A stretch of DNA of 64,000 nucleotides from CAMLJR01 sp964500675. GTDB taxonomy: Bacteria; Pseudomonadota; Gammaproteobacteria; Pseudomonadales; CAMLJR01. The stretch spans positions 186,001 to 250,000 of the forward strand of contig CAZCNY010000005.1 of the NCBI GenBank assembly GCA_964500675.1, written 5' to 3'. Under the pieces are notes generated by a model. That model was not told where the DNA came from. It ran no database searches and worked only from the letters and a program-made list of their open reading frames with translations. Made by a program: the position numbers and the translations under genes. This document shows, piece by piece, positions 44,652 to 54,027 of this stretch. Within the stretch, counting starts at the first letter, position 1, and the number at the start of each line of letters is the position of its first letter.

Positions 44652-45701
44652 ATGGTAATCACCTTCCCGACTGAAACCTCCTCAATGATTCATTTGCGAC
44701 ACTCTACTAAAGCGCTGGCGAAACTACTCTTGAATTTTGTCGAGAGTCGGTTGGGGCCGCATCAAATTTCATGGGGTAACTCTAAGGTGTGGGTGCTCAT
44801 GTACCACCGCATAATACCAACTGGCGATTCCAGGTTTGCACAAGAAGAGCCTGGAATGATAGTGACTCCCGCAACCTTTCGCCAACACGTACAGCTATTA
44901 AAAAATCTTTTCACCATGATGTCACTCAGCGAATGGATTGAGCGTCGCAACACCGGCGCACCTTTACCGAAACGCGCCTGCGCTATCACCTTCGACGACG
45001 GCTGGTTCGATAACTTCGAGTTCGCATTCCCCATTTTGCAACAAGAGCAAGTACCCGCGACGCTATTCGCGGTATCACACATGATCGGCACCAAGGAGCA
45101 ATTCTGGCCGAACCGCATCGCGCGCCTGATCGCAAATCGTACGCAGTGGCAGCAACATAGCGCGCTCAATTGGATTCAACAAGCGGGCGGCAAGTTTGCG
45201 CAGGGCGTTACCGACAGCGAAAAACTTGGGCACATTGTCGCGCATCTGAAAAAAATATCGGATGCGGAACTGAAAGATCGCCTCGATCAATCTGAGCACG
45301 CGCTGGGGCTAGCGCCTGCGCAAACACCCGCACTGGTCGATTGGGAACAATTGCGCATCATGCAAAACAGCGGGCTCGTCGAAATCGGATCCCACACCAG
45401 ACATCACTTTCGTTTGACGGCTGACTTACCTCCCGACATTGCAGAACAGGAAATCGTGGAGAGCAAGCAGCTACTCGAACAGCAACTCGATCGCTCCGTG
45501 CGCCTATTCTGTTATCCCAATGGCGATGCTACACCGCACGCCATTCGCCTGGTCGAAAAACATTATGCTGCTGCGGTGACCACACAGCGCGGCATCAACT
45601 CAACCAAAACCGCGCCGCATCAATTGCTGCGTATCGGCGTGCACGAACACATCAGCGACACACCGACCAAATTCAAAGCCCGCTTATCGGGCTGGATGTA
45701 A
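44652..45701 (+). CDS. Polysaccharide deacetylase (NodB-type)
   Basis: A 349-residue protein with a NodB homology core: WVLMYHRIIP, then ACAITFDDGWFDNFEFAFPI (the metal-binding TFDD), IGSHTRHHFRL (the second metal-binding motif SHTxxH), and VRLFCYPNGD. It removes N- or O-acyl groups from polysaccharide. No clear signal peptide; it might act in the cytoplasm or at the membrane. The start may instead be ATG 44685. It is convergent with xrtA, 7 bp apart. Confidence 0.86.
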   Translation: MVITFPTETSSMIHLRHSTKALAKLLLNFVESRLGPHQISWGNSKVWVLMYHRIIPTGDSRFAQEEPGMIVTPATFRQHVQLLKNLFTMMSLSEWIERRNTGAPLPKRACAITFDDGWFDNFEFAFPILQQEQVPATLFAVSHMIGTKEQFWPNRIARLIANRTQWQQHSALNWIQQAGGKFAQGVTDSEKLGHIVAHLKKISDAELKDRLDQSEHALGLAPAQTPALVDWEQLRIMQNSGLVEIGSHTRHHFRLTADLPPDIAEQEIVESKQLLEQQLDRSVRLFCYPNGDATPHAIRLVEKHYAAAVTTQRGINSTKTAPHQLLRIGVHEHISDTPTKFKARLSGWM

Positions 45702-45708
45702 TGCGCCG

Positions 45709-47163
45709 CTAATCACTAAGCTGACGTGACGCCCCCTTAAGCGACAACATTTGCACGAATGCCGTTTGATTGGCTGGGTCTTGCGCGCGCTGCAAATTGC
45801 TTTGGCAGTCATCGGCGCAACGCTGCGACAACACGATCAACGCGACCGAGGGATCGCCCAATAGCACAGCTTTCAGTTGATAAAGCTTGGCGCGCAGCGG
45901 ACTGTTCACGATTGCGCCATCGATCCAGTAATACCACCACACGACGCGCGGCGGTTCGCCATTCAGCACCGCGAAATTAATCACACGCGCACCCACTTTA
46001 GCAGTGCCAGTCGCCTTGAGCTGCGCCTCGTCCGCGATGAAGTTGTCGTAGTAAATCAGCTTTTTGTTTCCGTATTCGTGCGTGTAGATGAATGCCGACA
46101 ATTCATAGCGACCGCTGCTGTCCGTGAGTTCCCAGCTTTGCTGCCGGTCATAGCCGCTGTAATGCGGCATGAATTCGGGCTCGATGACACGCGCGGCGCC
46201 AGCCACTTGCATTTGCTCGACGGCACCCGAGCGCGCGCTTAATGCCGCCGTGCCGTACTCACCCGCAATAATGGCGGCGAGCAGCGCCAGTGAGTGCCGC
46301 AGCGGCAATCGCGTCACCTCGCTCGCGACGCGAAAATCCGCAGCGGGCGCGCTCGCGGGTAATTCAAGCCGCCGCGCAATCCAGAAAAACGGCACCAGCG
46401 ATGCCGCATAAATCCACCAACCGAAAGCGGCGTGGCTGTAGATCAACGGATTTTGCATGCGCGAATAATGGGCAATCAAAATCAACGCGACCACGCGCAC
46501 CCAATTATCGAGCAGGCCGATCACACCCGCGGCGAAGAGTAAAACACCGCGTCGATAGGCGTTGTAGCGCCCCAACTCCGCTTGCAGTGTCGCCGTGACC
46601 AACGCGGCCAAGAACAAATTCAATCCACTGCAACTGCCCGCGACCGTGATAACGCCGTCGGGCAGATGAATGTGATCGCCGCGCAGCCAGATGGGAATTT
46701 GCATTCCGCTCAACGCCACTTGCGCCACCGCTATCGTCAGATTTTGCAGAATGCCGATCAGAAAATCCCAGACCGGCATGCCGAAATATTGCAACGCGAT
46801 GGGCAATGAGAGCGCGCGCGCCAGCGGCCATCCGGCCAGCGCAAAAATTGCGCACCCCAGCGACACGGGCAGCATGATCTGTTGCACGATTTGCAGTTGA
46901 ATCAAACGCGCCGCATAAACCAACAACATGCTCGCGACGAACAGCAGAACGCCGCACCATGACGGTTTTAGCGTTATCGCCAGCAATTGGCGCCGGCGCA
47001 AATAAATAAGCCAGCCAGCGGCGATGAGCAGCGGATAACCCAATACGTAGGAATCGCCGACATCGGTCCATTTTTGATTCAGAACCTGTAGGGTTGGCCA
47101 ACTTGCGATCAGCCACGCCGCCAGTGCGAGCACAATGCAGACGAGATAGACCTTTTGCTTCAT
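45709..47163 (-). CDS. xrtA: Exosortase A fused to an EpsI-like domain (XrtA)
   Basis: An eight-or-so-pass membrane protease/transpeptidase for PEP-CTERM proteins. The catalytic triad is visible: Cys178 in VAGSCSGLN, Arg223 in DNWVRV, and His244 in YSHAAFGWW. Residues about 275-484 form a periplasmic EpsI-type domain (AARVIEPEFMPHY, then WVWYYWIDG-like VVWWYYWIDGAIV). This fused form is characteristic of XrtA. Substrates are probably the PEP-CTERM proteins at 28441-29160 and 29331-29996. It shares a 61-bp region with the divergent deacetylase gene. Confidence 0.93.
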   Translation of the reverse strand: MKQKVYLVCIVLALAAWLIASWPTLQVLNQKWTDVGDSYVLGYPLLIAAGWLIYLRRRQLLAITLKPSWCGVLLFVASMLLVYAARLIQLQIVQQIMLPVSLGCAIFALAGWPLARALSLPIALQYFGMPVWDFLIGILQNLTIAVAQVALSGMQIPIWLRGDHIHLPDGVITVAGSCSGLNLFLAALVTATLQAELGRYNAYRRGVLLFAAGVIGLLDNWVRVVALILIAHYSRMQNPLIYSHAAFGWWIYAASLVPFFWIARRLELPASAPAADFRVASEVTRLPLRHSLALLAAIIAGEYGTAALSARSGAVEQMQVAGAARVIEPEFMPHYSGYDRQQSWELTDSSGRYELSAFIYTHEYGNKKLIYYDNFIADEAQLKATGTAKVGARVINFAVLNGEPPRVVWWYYWIDGAIVNSPLRAKLYQLKAVLLGDPSVALIVLSQRCADDCQSNLQRAQDPANQTAFVQMLSLKGASRQLSD

Positions 47164-47224
47164 GAGTTTTCCAATCTACTGCTAGTATTGCTGCATCCGA
47201 GTTTTCGAGTTTAGTTCAACCCCG

Positions 47225-48142
47225 ATGCCGATACGCGCCAACGTCACAACAAAACATGCCATGACGGTGAAACACGCCATGACGGTCGACGTGGAAGATT
47301 ATTTTCACGTATCGGCGTTCGCGGATGTTATCGCGCCGGCACAGTGGGATAGCCGCCCACCTACGGTGCAACGCAACACGCGACGCCTGCTCGATCTGTT
47401 CGATGAGCACGGCATCAAAGCGACGTTTTTCGTGCTCGGCTGGGTCGCCGAGCGCAACGCCGATTTGATTCGTGAAATCGCCGCGCACGGACACGAAGTT
47501 GCATCGCACGGTTTTACGCATCAACTGGTTTACCGGCAAACACCCGAACAATTTCGCAGCGAAACGCGCGCATCGAAACTGTTGCTCGAAGACATCGTAC
47601 AACAACCGATTCTCGGTTATCGCGCCGCCAGCTATTCGATTACACAAAACTCGCTGTGGGCACTCGATATTTTGGTCGAGCTCGGTTTCAGTTGGGACTC
47701 GAGTATTTTTCCGGTGTATCACGACCGTTACGGCATACCGGATTCGCCGACCACGCCGTACCGCATTGAAACACCGAGCGGCGGCATCCTCACGGAATTT
47801 CCGCTGACCACCGCGAAAGTGTGCGGTTATCACATGCCCGCAGCCGGCGGCGGTTATTTTCGTTTGTACCCGTATGCGCTTTCGCGCGCGCTGTTCCGGC
47901 GTGCGACACGCAACGGCAGCACGCCGGCAATTTTCTATTTGCATCCTTGGGAGATCGACCCGGAACAACCGCGCGTCGAGGGGGCCAGTCTGCTATCGCG
48001 TTTTCGCCACTACAACAATCTCGATAAATGCCTGCCGCGTTTGCAGGCATTGTTGCGCGAATTTCCGTTCGGCACCGTGAGCGAAAGTTTGCAGACAGCC
48101 GTTATCGACGATAGCGCGCCCGTGCAAATCGGCGCGACCTAA
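47225..48142 (+). CDS. XrtA-system polysaccharide deacetylase
   Basis: A NodB-family deacetylase of the exosortase-associated type, with AMTVDVEDYFHVSAFADV, NTRRLLDLFDEHGIKATFFV, HEVASHGFTHQL (metal-binding histidines), and PILGYRAASYSIT. It is a cytosolic or periplasmic enzyme acting on the exopolysaccharide. The start is ambiguous: ATGs at 47225, 47261 and 47279 are all in frame, and the latter two lie in an 18-bp duplication. It precedes the FemAB-like gene by 9 bp. Confidence 0.92.
   Translation: MPIRANVTTKHAMTVKHAMTVDVEDYFHVSAFADVIAPAQWDSRPPTVQRNTRRLLDLFDEHGIKATFFVLGWVAERNADLIREIAAHGHEVASHGFTHQLVYRQTPEQFRSETRASKLLLEDIVQQPILGYRAASYSITQNSLWALDILVELGFSWDSSIFPVYHDRYGIPDSPTTPYRIETPSGGILTEFPLTTAKVCGYHMPAAGGGYFRLYPYALSRALFRRATRNGSTPAIFYLHPWEIDPEQPRVEGASLLSRFRHYNNLDKCLPRLQALLREFPFGTVSESLQTAVIDDSAPVQIGAT
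47252..47287. repeat. 18-bp tandem duplication at the deacetylase start
   Basis: Units 47252-47269 and 47270-47287 differ at two positions and give the repeated peptide KHAMTV. The duplication creates a second candidate start codon. Confidence 0.8.
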
Positions 48143-48151
48143 TCCCTATCT

Positions 48152-49567
48152 ATGCAACTCAAGGATATCCTCAAAGACCTCGATGCCGCTTGCCGCGCGC
48201 GCTGGCCGCACAGCGAAACCGCCGCGCAACAATGCGAACAGGCGCGCGCCATCGTCGCGCAAATCGAATTACTGAAACCCGCACTCAAACGCATCAAGCA
48301 AGAAAAACAAGACTGCGCGCGGCGCTTTGGCGCAGCGAAAGCCGAGCATATCGACATCGAGCCCTTGCGGCGCGAAATGCAAAAAATTTCCGCCGAACTC
48401 GATCAAGTCGACACACAACGCAAACAGCTTGAGGCGACGCTGCTGGCATTATTTTGCGACGATGGCGCCGATCGCGAAGAGTTGCCCCGCCAATTGCCAC
48501 ATCAATTCATGCAGTGCGCGCGCGCAACGCGCCTGCCGATCGCGGTGCGCGAAATCGACGATAACGAACGCGCCGCGTGGGATGCTTACGTCGATTCGCA
48601 TCCGTGCGCTTCACTCTACCATCGCTACTGCTGGCGCGATGTGGTCGTGCGCAGCTTTGGCCATGCGACAACCTATCTGCTGGCACAGGGCGCCGACGGT
48701 AAAATTTGCGGCGTGCTGCCGCTGATTCGATTGCGCAGTAAATTATTCGGCGATTTCGCCGTGTCGATGCCGTTCTTCAATTACGGCGGACCGCTCGCCG
48801 ACAGCGATGATGCGGTGCGTGCATTGCTCGACGCCGCTGCACATTACGCGCGCACTGCCGGACTCAAGCATCTCGAAATTCGCAGCACGCGCGCACTGAA
48901 CGATTGGCCATGTCGCACCGATAAGGTGTCGATGATTCGGCGCCTCCCCGCCGCTGCAGATACACTCGACCAAGAACTCGGCGCCAAAGTGCGCGCGCAG
49001 ATCAAACGCGGGCAGCAGGAAAATCCGCAAATCGTCATCGGCGGCGTGGAATTACTCGACGATTTTTATCGCGTGTTCGCAATCAATATGCGCGATCTCG
49101 GCACACCCGTTTACGGCAAGCAATTTTTCCGCAACATATTGATCACGCTCGCCGGTAGCGCGCATCTCGTCGTGGTTAAATTACGCGGCAAAGCCGTGGC
49201 GGCGGCGTTCTTACTCGGCCATCGCGATCTGATGGAAATTCCGTGGGCATCGACGCTGCGCTCGGTCAATGCGCTCAACATGAATATGGTGATGTACCGC
49301 GCGGTATTAGGTTTCTGCATCGAGCGCGGGTTTCACTTTTTCGATTTCGGGCGCTCGACGCAAGGGGCGGGAACTTATCAATTCAAAAAACAGTGGGGCG
49401 CCGAACCGCTGCAACACTACTGGCATTATTGGCTGGCCGCTGGCGGCGCGTTGCCGGAGCTGAAACCCGACTCGCCTAAATTCCGTTTATTGATCGCTGG
49501 CTGGCAGCGCCTGCCGGTTGCACTGAGCCGGCTCATCGGCCCGCACATCGTGAAGTATTTGCCGTGA
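48152..49567 (+). CDS. XrtA/PEP-CTERM-associated FemAB-like protein with N-terminal coiled coil
   Basis: Residues about 125-460 are a FemAB/GNAT-like transferase: WDAYVDSHPCASLYHRYCWR, MPFFNYGGPLADSDDAVRAL, AKVRAQIKRGQQENPQI, FGRSTQGAGTYQFKKQWGAE. This matches the exosortase-associated FemAB family. It may transfer an amino acid or acyl group to the glycan or its lipid carrier. Residues 1-110 form an extra Gln/Glu/Arg/Lys-rich coiled coil (EQARAIVAQIELLKPALKRI, EPLRREMQKISAELDQVDTQ) not part of the core. It is the second gene after the deacetylase. Confidence 0.87.
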   Translation: MQLKDILKDLDAACRARWPHSETAAQQCEQARAIVAQIELLKPALKRIKQEKQDCARRFGAAKAEHIDIEPLRREMQKISAELDQVDTQRKQLEATLLALFCDDGADREELPRQLPHQFMQCARATRLPIAVREIDDNERAAWDAYVDSHPCASLYHRYCWRDVVVRSFGHATTYLLAQGADGKICGVLPLIRLRSKLFGDFAVSMPFFNYGGPLADSDDAVRALLDAAAHYARTAGLKHLEIRSTRALNDWPCRTDKVSMIRRLPAAADTLDQELGAKVRAQIKRGQQENPQIVIGGVELLDDFYRVFAINMRDLGTPVYGKQFFRNILITLAGSAHLVVVKLRGKAVAAAFLLGHRDLMEIPWASTLRSVNALNMNMVMYRAVLGFCIERGFHFFDFGRSTQGAGTYQFKKQWGAEPLQHYWHYWLAAGGALPELKPDSPKFRLLIAGWQRLPVALSRLIGPHIVKYLP

Positions 49568-49579
49568 TCGCAATAAATA

Positions 49580-50893
49580 TCAGAAAAACCGATAGCGCAT
49601 ACCGATCATAGCGATCTTATCCGTGTAACTCAGCGCAGAGGTATCGGCATTGCGTTTTTCCTGCCCGACCGAAAAGCGAACTTCGAGCGGGCGCGACGGA
49701 TGATAGATCGCGCTTACATACAAGCGCGTGGTGTCGTATCTTGACCTGGGATCATCGAGAAATTTGGTGCGATCGAAACGTGCATCCAACCCCGTCGACC
49801 AGCGCGAGTTAATCGTATAGAGATAACTCATCTGTACGTACGCGATATTTTGATCGCGCGGCGTCAATTTGTAATCTTCCTTTTGATAACCGGTATTCAG
49901 CGTCAGCCGGCTCGAAACACCGATGCGGTCACGCCAATAAGCATCGAGCTTATCCTCTTGCACAATATCGAACTGATTGGAATTACTGTCGTTGGCTTGA
50001 AAGTTAGTCAACTGCAATTCGGCGGCGGATAACCCGACCGAGCTATCGGTCAGCTCACGCACGTAGGATGCACCCCAGTCCTGCGCATCGTCGCCGTGAT
50101 AATCGATCGCCGCAATGGCGCTGGAACCGCTAAAATCCTTGCCGTTATCGGGATTGATGCGATTGCCGCCAATGCCCACTTGATAGTGCAGGCGCGCCAG
50201 TGCGGTGCTCAACGACAGCATCACGCTCGGCGCTTTGTAATTATTGACGGAATCGTCAAACTTTACATCGTCGTAATTTGCCTTCAGATCGAGCGCCGAG
50301 ATCTTGCTTATTTTGTGGTCCCAGATGGCCGCCATCGCGGCATGCTTTGAGTCCGCGTTGTTGCTGTCTTGATAATTCACATCGGAAAAACGCGGCGCGA
50401 GCACGACGGAATCGACGGGTGACAAATGCAAATAACCATCGACGCCTGCCGTGACGACGGAGCGCTCTTCGCGGTTGCTCGCCACGTTGAGACCGCGGCG
50501 GTCGGTCAATTGCTGCGAAATCTGATGATCCAAAATCACGTCGAGCTGGCGCGGCGCGATCTGCCAGGTCAGTTGAGCGCTACCGTTGATCGCCGTTTGA
50601 TCGCTCTGCACATCGTGCACGTAATCGCCATATTCGGCTCTGTAATCGACATCGGCATTGAGGGCGCCATCGTTTTTCTTATAGCCGATATCAGCATTGA
50701 CGATTCGCTTGGTATCGGACTGTTCGTCGCTATGCGTTAACCCGGCATTGTCATGTGCTTCGAGCCCTACCCCGCCTATCAAAGTAAATTCGCTCACCGC
50801 GAATGCAGGGCAGGTAAATGCGCCGATCAGTGCGCCGACAACAGAAGGCTTGAGCAACGAAGGTTTGAATAACGTACGATTTTTATTTTTCAT
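49580..50893 (-). CDS. Exosortase-locus outer-membrane beta-barrel protein
   Basis: Starting at the ATG at 50893, the protein has a signal peptide ending CPAFA, then some 400 residues of alternating polar/hydrophobic strands rich in Asp/Asn/Tyr, and a final MRYRFF. The terminal Phe and strand pattern fit an outer-membrane beta-barrel. Similar proteins (EpsL-type) sit at the end of XrtA operons and may form an export or secretin-like channel. Earlier GTG/ATG starts exist (50923, 50908). It is the last gene of the minus-strand core operon. Confidence 0.8.
   Translation of the reverse strand: MKNKNRTLFKPSLLKPSVVGALIGAFTCPAFAVSEFTLIGGVGLEAHDNAGLTHSDEQSDTKRIVNADIGYKKNDGALNADVDYRAEYGDYVHDVQSDQTAINGSAQLTWQIAPRQLDVILDHQISQQLTDRRGLNVASNREERSVVTAGVDGYLHLSPVDSVVLAPRFSDVNYQDSNNADSKHAAMAAIWDHKISKISALDLKANYDDVKFDDSVNNYKAPSVMLSLSTALARLHYQVGIGGNRINPDNGKDFSGSSAIAAIDYHGDDAQDWGASYVRELTDSSVGLSAAELQLTNFQANDSNSNQFDIVQEDKLDAYWRDRIGVSSRLTLNTGYQKEDYKLTPRDQNIAYVQMSYLYTINSRWSTGLDARFDRTKFLDDPRSRYDTTRLYVSAIYHPSRPLEVRFSVGQEKRNADTSALSYTDKIAMIGMRYRFF
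50844..50873. repeat. 15-bp in-frame tandem duplication in a signal peptide
   Basis: GAAGGCTTGAGCAAC (50844-50858) and GAAGGTTTGAATAAC (50859-50873), two to three mismatches apart, encode the doubled LFKPS/LLKPS element of the beta-barrel signal sequence. Confidence 0.7.
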
Positions 50894-50935
50894 TCTGCTG
50901 GCTCGCATTCGAGACGAAAACACATGGTTGGAAAA

Positions 50936-51727
50936 TCAATTATTGAAAATCACACCGGCCAACTTGGCTTCTCCAATCGCATCGATACTCGCGGCGATCT
51001 GCCCTTCAACGGCTCCTCCAGCAGGCACGACCAGCAGGACATAATCGCACAGTTCCGCCAATATGCGCGCATCCGCGCAGGTTCCAAGCGAGGGCGCATC
51101 GATAATGACATGGCGATCGCGGTAGCGTTCGCGCAATTCGCCGATGAGACGGCGCATGCGGGAAGAGGTGAAAAACTCCGCGCCGAGTTGACGCCGGCTA
51201 CCTGCCGGTATCAAGCGCATACGGCGCACACCGGTCGAATAAATCACGTCCTTCAATTCAAGTGTGACATTTTCGAGATAATCCACCAAACCGAAATCGA
51301 TATCGATCGGCAATATTCGATGCAACGAAGGATGGTAAATATTGCAATCGACCAAGATTGAAGTTTTACTTTCGTCGAGTGCGATCGCCGCCCCCAGATT
51401 CATGCTGACAAAGCTGGCGCCACCACCGGGCACAATCGATGTCACGAGCAAAACAAAGTTTTCCTTGCCTTGCGATAATTTGTATAAATTGGTGCGCAAC
51501 TCCCGAAATGCATTCAGCACCGATGCCTGCGTCATCCCGGGGTGAATTACCCTGAGCTGCTCAAGCTCCGAATAGTTGAGCCAACCGATTTCCGCCATGC
51601 GGCGAATCTCTTCGCGCGAAGCTTCATCCTCAAGCGGCGGTTTGGCATTCAGATTTAATACGTTTCTGCCGGTGCGATCGCCAATCGGCCGCAATGCGTG
51701 CGAATTATCTTTGTCGTCAGCAGCCAT
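50936..51727 (-). CDS. XrtA-locus tyrosine-kinase-like ParA/MinD-type ATPase with degenerate P-loop
   Basis: About 263 aa, similar in plan to BY-kinase/CpsD-type cytosolic partners of Wzz proteins. ASVLNAFRELRTNL leads into the nucleotide domain. Where the Walker A lysine is expected, the loop reads SIVPGGGASFVSMN, with no Lys. Walker A' is SILVDCN, and the acidic HVIIDAP follows. There is no C-terminal Tyr cluster. ATP binding may therefore be altered or absent. The ATG at 51727 overlaps the stop of the wzz-like gene (TAATG), with GGAG upstream. Confidence 0.8.
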   Translation of the reverse strand: MAADDKDNSHALRPIGDRTGRNVLNLNAKPPLEDEASREEIRRMAEIGWLNYSELEQLRVIHPGMTQASVLNAFRELRTNLYKLSQGKENFVLLVTSIVPGGGASFVSMNLGAAIALDESKTSILVDCNIYHPSLHRILPIDIDFGLVDYLENVTLELKDVIYSTGVRRMRLIPAGSRRQLGAEFFTSSRMRRLIGELRERYRDRHVIIDAPSLGTCADARILAELCDYVLLVVPAGGAVEGQIAASIDAIGEAKLAGVIFNN

Positions 51728-53256
51728 TACACCACTCCCGTCAGACGCACAACCGCGACAATGATGTAGCCCACCATCACGAGCGCGACAAAAATGGCTA
51801 AATAACCCCACTCGGATCTGTTCGTACGCCGTTCCAGCTGCGTATTCATGTGTGGGACGACTATCAATAAGTGAACGGATTCAGGTAACAGCGCCTGTAC
51901 ACGTTCGACAAAGCGCACGCGTGGATCGAGCTGAATGTAAGCGATGATAACTCCGAGCGGAACTAAGACCCCCAGCACGGGCGCCGCCAGAAAGAAATGA
52001 ACAAACCGCAATCCAACCGGTCCGGTTGGATACGCGGCTGGCTCTTGGATACGGTAATTAAGCCCCTGCCCTTGCACATCGAGCGCCACCGACATACGCG
52101 CTTTCTCTTTACGCTCCAGCAAATCTTCGTAGATTTGTTTAGTGACGTTGTAATCGCGCGTCAACTCGGCAAGCTTCGCTTGGTACTCGGCATTCTCTTT
52201 GGTGTTCTCGCTTTCACCCGCCAACATTTTTTTGGATGATTCGAGTTTTAGCTCCAAGGTTTTCACATTCACCTCGGCATCGGAAAGATCGCTTTTCAGC
52301 TTTTGATAGACCGGATTTGCCGCGCTGCCGCCATCTTGCTGGCTTGACGGCTCGCTCTCCGCTTGCTCCGCAGCTCGACGCAAATCCTCGATTTGCTGTT
52401 TTAAAGCGACAATGTCGGGGTAAGTTTCTTGATAGCTCAAGCGAAGGGTGTCGAGCTTGGACTGAGCTTGTGCTATCGCACTGCGATAAACATCGGCTTT
52501 ATAGTTCTGCGCGATGTATTGCGTCTCGTGCGCGATCTGCTGGCGCAATTCATCGCGGCGCGCTCGCGCCACCTGCAAATCCAGCGACAGATTTTCCGTT
52601 GCTGTTTTCAACGTATTGATCCGGCTGGAAATCGATTCGGCGCTAGTGTTGGGGTTATTCGCCTTCAAATCCTTGAGACGGTCTTCCGATGCTTGCAATT
52701 GCTCCTTGTAAGTCTTTACCTGATCATCGATGAACGTGTAAGCCTCGCTGCTCTCTTCGCGTTTTGAGCGCGCACTGTCGCGAATGAACACATTAGTTAC
52801 CGCCGAGGCAATGCTATAGGCTCTGCTCGCATCCCTATCTCGGAATGAAACTCTAATATGATTCTTGCCTGCGGATTCAACTTTTAAAGCGCTTCGCAAA
52901 CCGCGAATGAGCGGCTCCGTGGTATAGCGATCACCAATTCTTTTAGGTGAAATGAGTTTGGCCTCGACCAATACCTGCTTCATCAATTCGTTGGAAATAA
53001 TGCGTTGTTGCACGATTTGCGCCTGATCAATTTCCTCGGGGCGCGTTACCTCGGCCTGGCCGGCCAACAACGGCTTGATGATGTTCTGATCGTCGGCAAA
53101 AATGATCGCGGCGGATTCAAACTTTTTGGGCCAAAGAATACCCGCCACAACGACCAGGATGGTCACGCACGCAAAACACAACGTGACCTTGCCTTTGTGC
53201 AGATTCAGCTCTTTGAAAATCGCGTAAATCCACTCTTGCAACAACGAAGTCGGCAT
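51727..53256 (-). CDS. XrtA-system chain-length determinant protein (Wzz-like)
   Basis: A 509-residue inner-membrane protein: a transmembrane segment near the N-terminus (CFACVTILVVVAGILWPK), long periplasmic coiled coil (about 160-370), a second transmembrane segment region near VHFFLAAPVLGVLVPLG, and a third hydrophobic stretch at the C-terminus (YLAIFVALVMVGYIIVAVV). The third segment and length match the exosortase-associated polysaccharide chain-length family rather than short Wzz. It controls polymer length and works with the ATPase encoded next. It follows the exporter gene by 36 bp. Confidence 0.9.
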   Translation of the reverse strand: MPTSLLQEWIYAIFKELNLHKGKVTLCFACVTILVVVAGILWPKKFESAAIIFADDQNIIKPLLAGQAEVTRPEEIDQAQIVQQRIISNELMKQVLVEAKLISPKRIGDRYTTEPLIRGLRSALKVESAGKNHIRVSFRDRDASRAYSIASAVTNVFIRDSARSKREESSEAYTFIDDQVKTYKEQLQASEDRLKDLKANNPNTSAESISSRINTLKTATENLSLDLQVARARRDELRQQIAHETQYIAQNYKADVYRSAIAQAQSKLDTLRLSYQETYPDIVALKQQIEDLRRAAEQAESEPSSQQDGGSAANPVYQKLKSDLSDAEVNVKTLELKLESSKKMLAGESENTKENAEYQAKLAELTRDYNVTKQIYEDLLERKEKARMSVALDVQGQGLNYRIQEPAAYPTGPVGLRFVHFFLAAPVLGVLVPLGVIIAYIQLDPRVRFVERVQALLPESVHLLIVVPHMNTQLERRTNRSEWGYLAIFVALVMVGYIIVAVVRLTGVV

Positions 53257-53265
53257 AAGTGCTCG

Positions 53266-53291
53266 TAAGCTATCTAATCGTTAAGCTATCT
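53266..53291. repeat. 16-bp-period direct repeat between exporter and wzz-like genes
   Basis: TAAGCTATCT occurs at 53266-53275 and 53282-53291, filling most of the short gap between the two genes. Confidence 0.7.
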
Positions 53292-53292
53292 A

Positions 53293-53931
53293 TTAAAAAC
53301 TTCTCTCGGGAATCGTCACAACATCGGATGGGTACAGCGGGTAGTTGGTGCGCAAGTCGCCTTTTTCCAATATCGCGTCGAGATCGATTGCATACACTTT
53401 TGTACGCCCATTCACCGTGCGATACAGACGCGACTTCGCCGGAGCCGCAAACTCGGTGATTCCACCCGCCTGCAGCACAAGGTCCAACACCGTCATGCCC
53501 TGACGATAAGTGACCGAAATCGGTGTTCGCACCGCGCCGGTTACACGCACGCGACGCAGAAAATCGGCACTCGCCGGATTGGTGACAATGACCGTCACTT
53601 CGGGATTGCGCACATAGGTGCTGAGTTTTTCGGTAATGGCTTTTGCCAGCTCCTGCGTCGTCAACCCGGCTGCAACAATATCGCCGACGAGCGGCGAGGA
53701 AATCTTGCCATCGGGCCGCACGGGAACGCGCGCCGATAATTCATCGTTGCGCCAGACTTGCACATGCAATTCATCGCCGACACCGATGCGATAATTGTTG
53801 TCCATCGCAAACTCGTTCACCGCTGGCGGCGGACCGGACTCCAAATGCTCGCTCGCACAGGCCGCCAAGCCCATGCAGCACACCATCAATAGCCAGCGCG
53901 CAAAGCCGAATCGTTGAACGAAGCTAACCAT
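53293..53931 (-). CDS. XrtA-system polysaccharide export lipoprotein (Wza-like)
   Basis: A lipoprotein (lipobox GLAAC) of 212 aa. The polysaccharide-export domain follows (NNYRIGVGDELHVQVWRNDE, VRPDGKISSPLVGDIVAAGL), then a SLBB domain (RVTGAVRTPISVTYRQGMTV). It probably forms the outer-membrane export channel, perhaps with the beta-barrel encoded downstream. GGAG lies seven bases before the ATG. It is the second gene of the core operon, 96 bp after the initiating transferase. Confidence 0.93.
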   Translation of the reverse strand: MVSFVQRFGFARWLLMVCCMGLAACASEHLESGPPPAVNEFAMDNNYRIGVGDELHVQVWRNDELSARVPVRPDGKISSPLVGDIVAAGLTTQELAKAITEKLSTYVRNPEVTVIVTNPASADFLRRVRVTGAVRTPISVTYRQGMTVLDLVLQAGGITEFAAPAKSRLYRTVNGRTKVYAIDLDAILEKGDLRTNYPLYPSDVVTIPERSF

Positions 53932-54027
53932 CCCTCATCTCCCCAATAAACTCGATTGATTTATCCGCAAAACCACACCGATCGCGCGTTACTCTAGCAT
54001 TTCCGTGTCGGCAACGACACATCGCGC

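Noticed and set aside
53960..53975. A GG...GC pattern upstream of the Wza-like exporter gene
   Set aside because: Spacing is 9 bp, which is not functional for sigma-54 in known cases.
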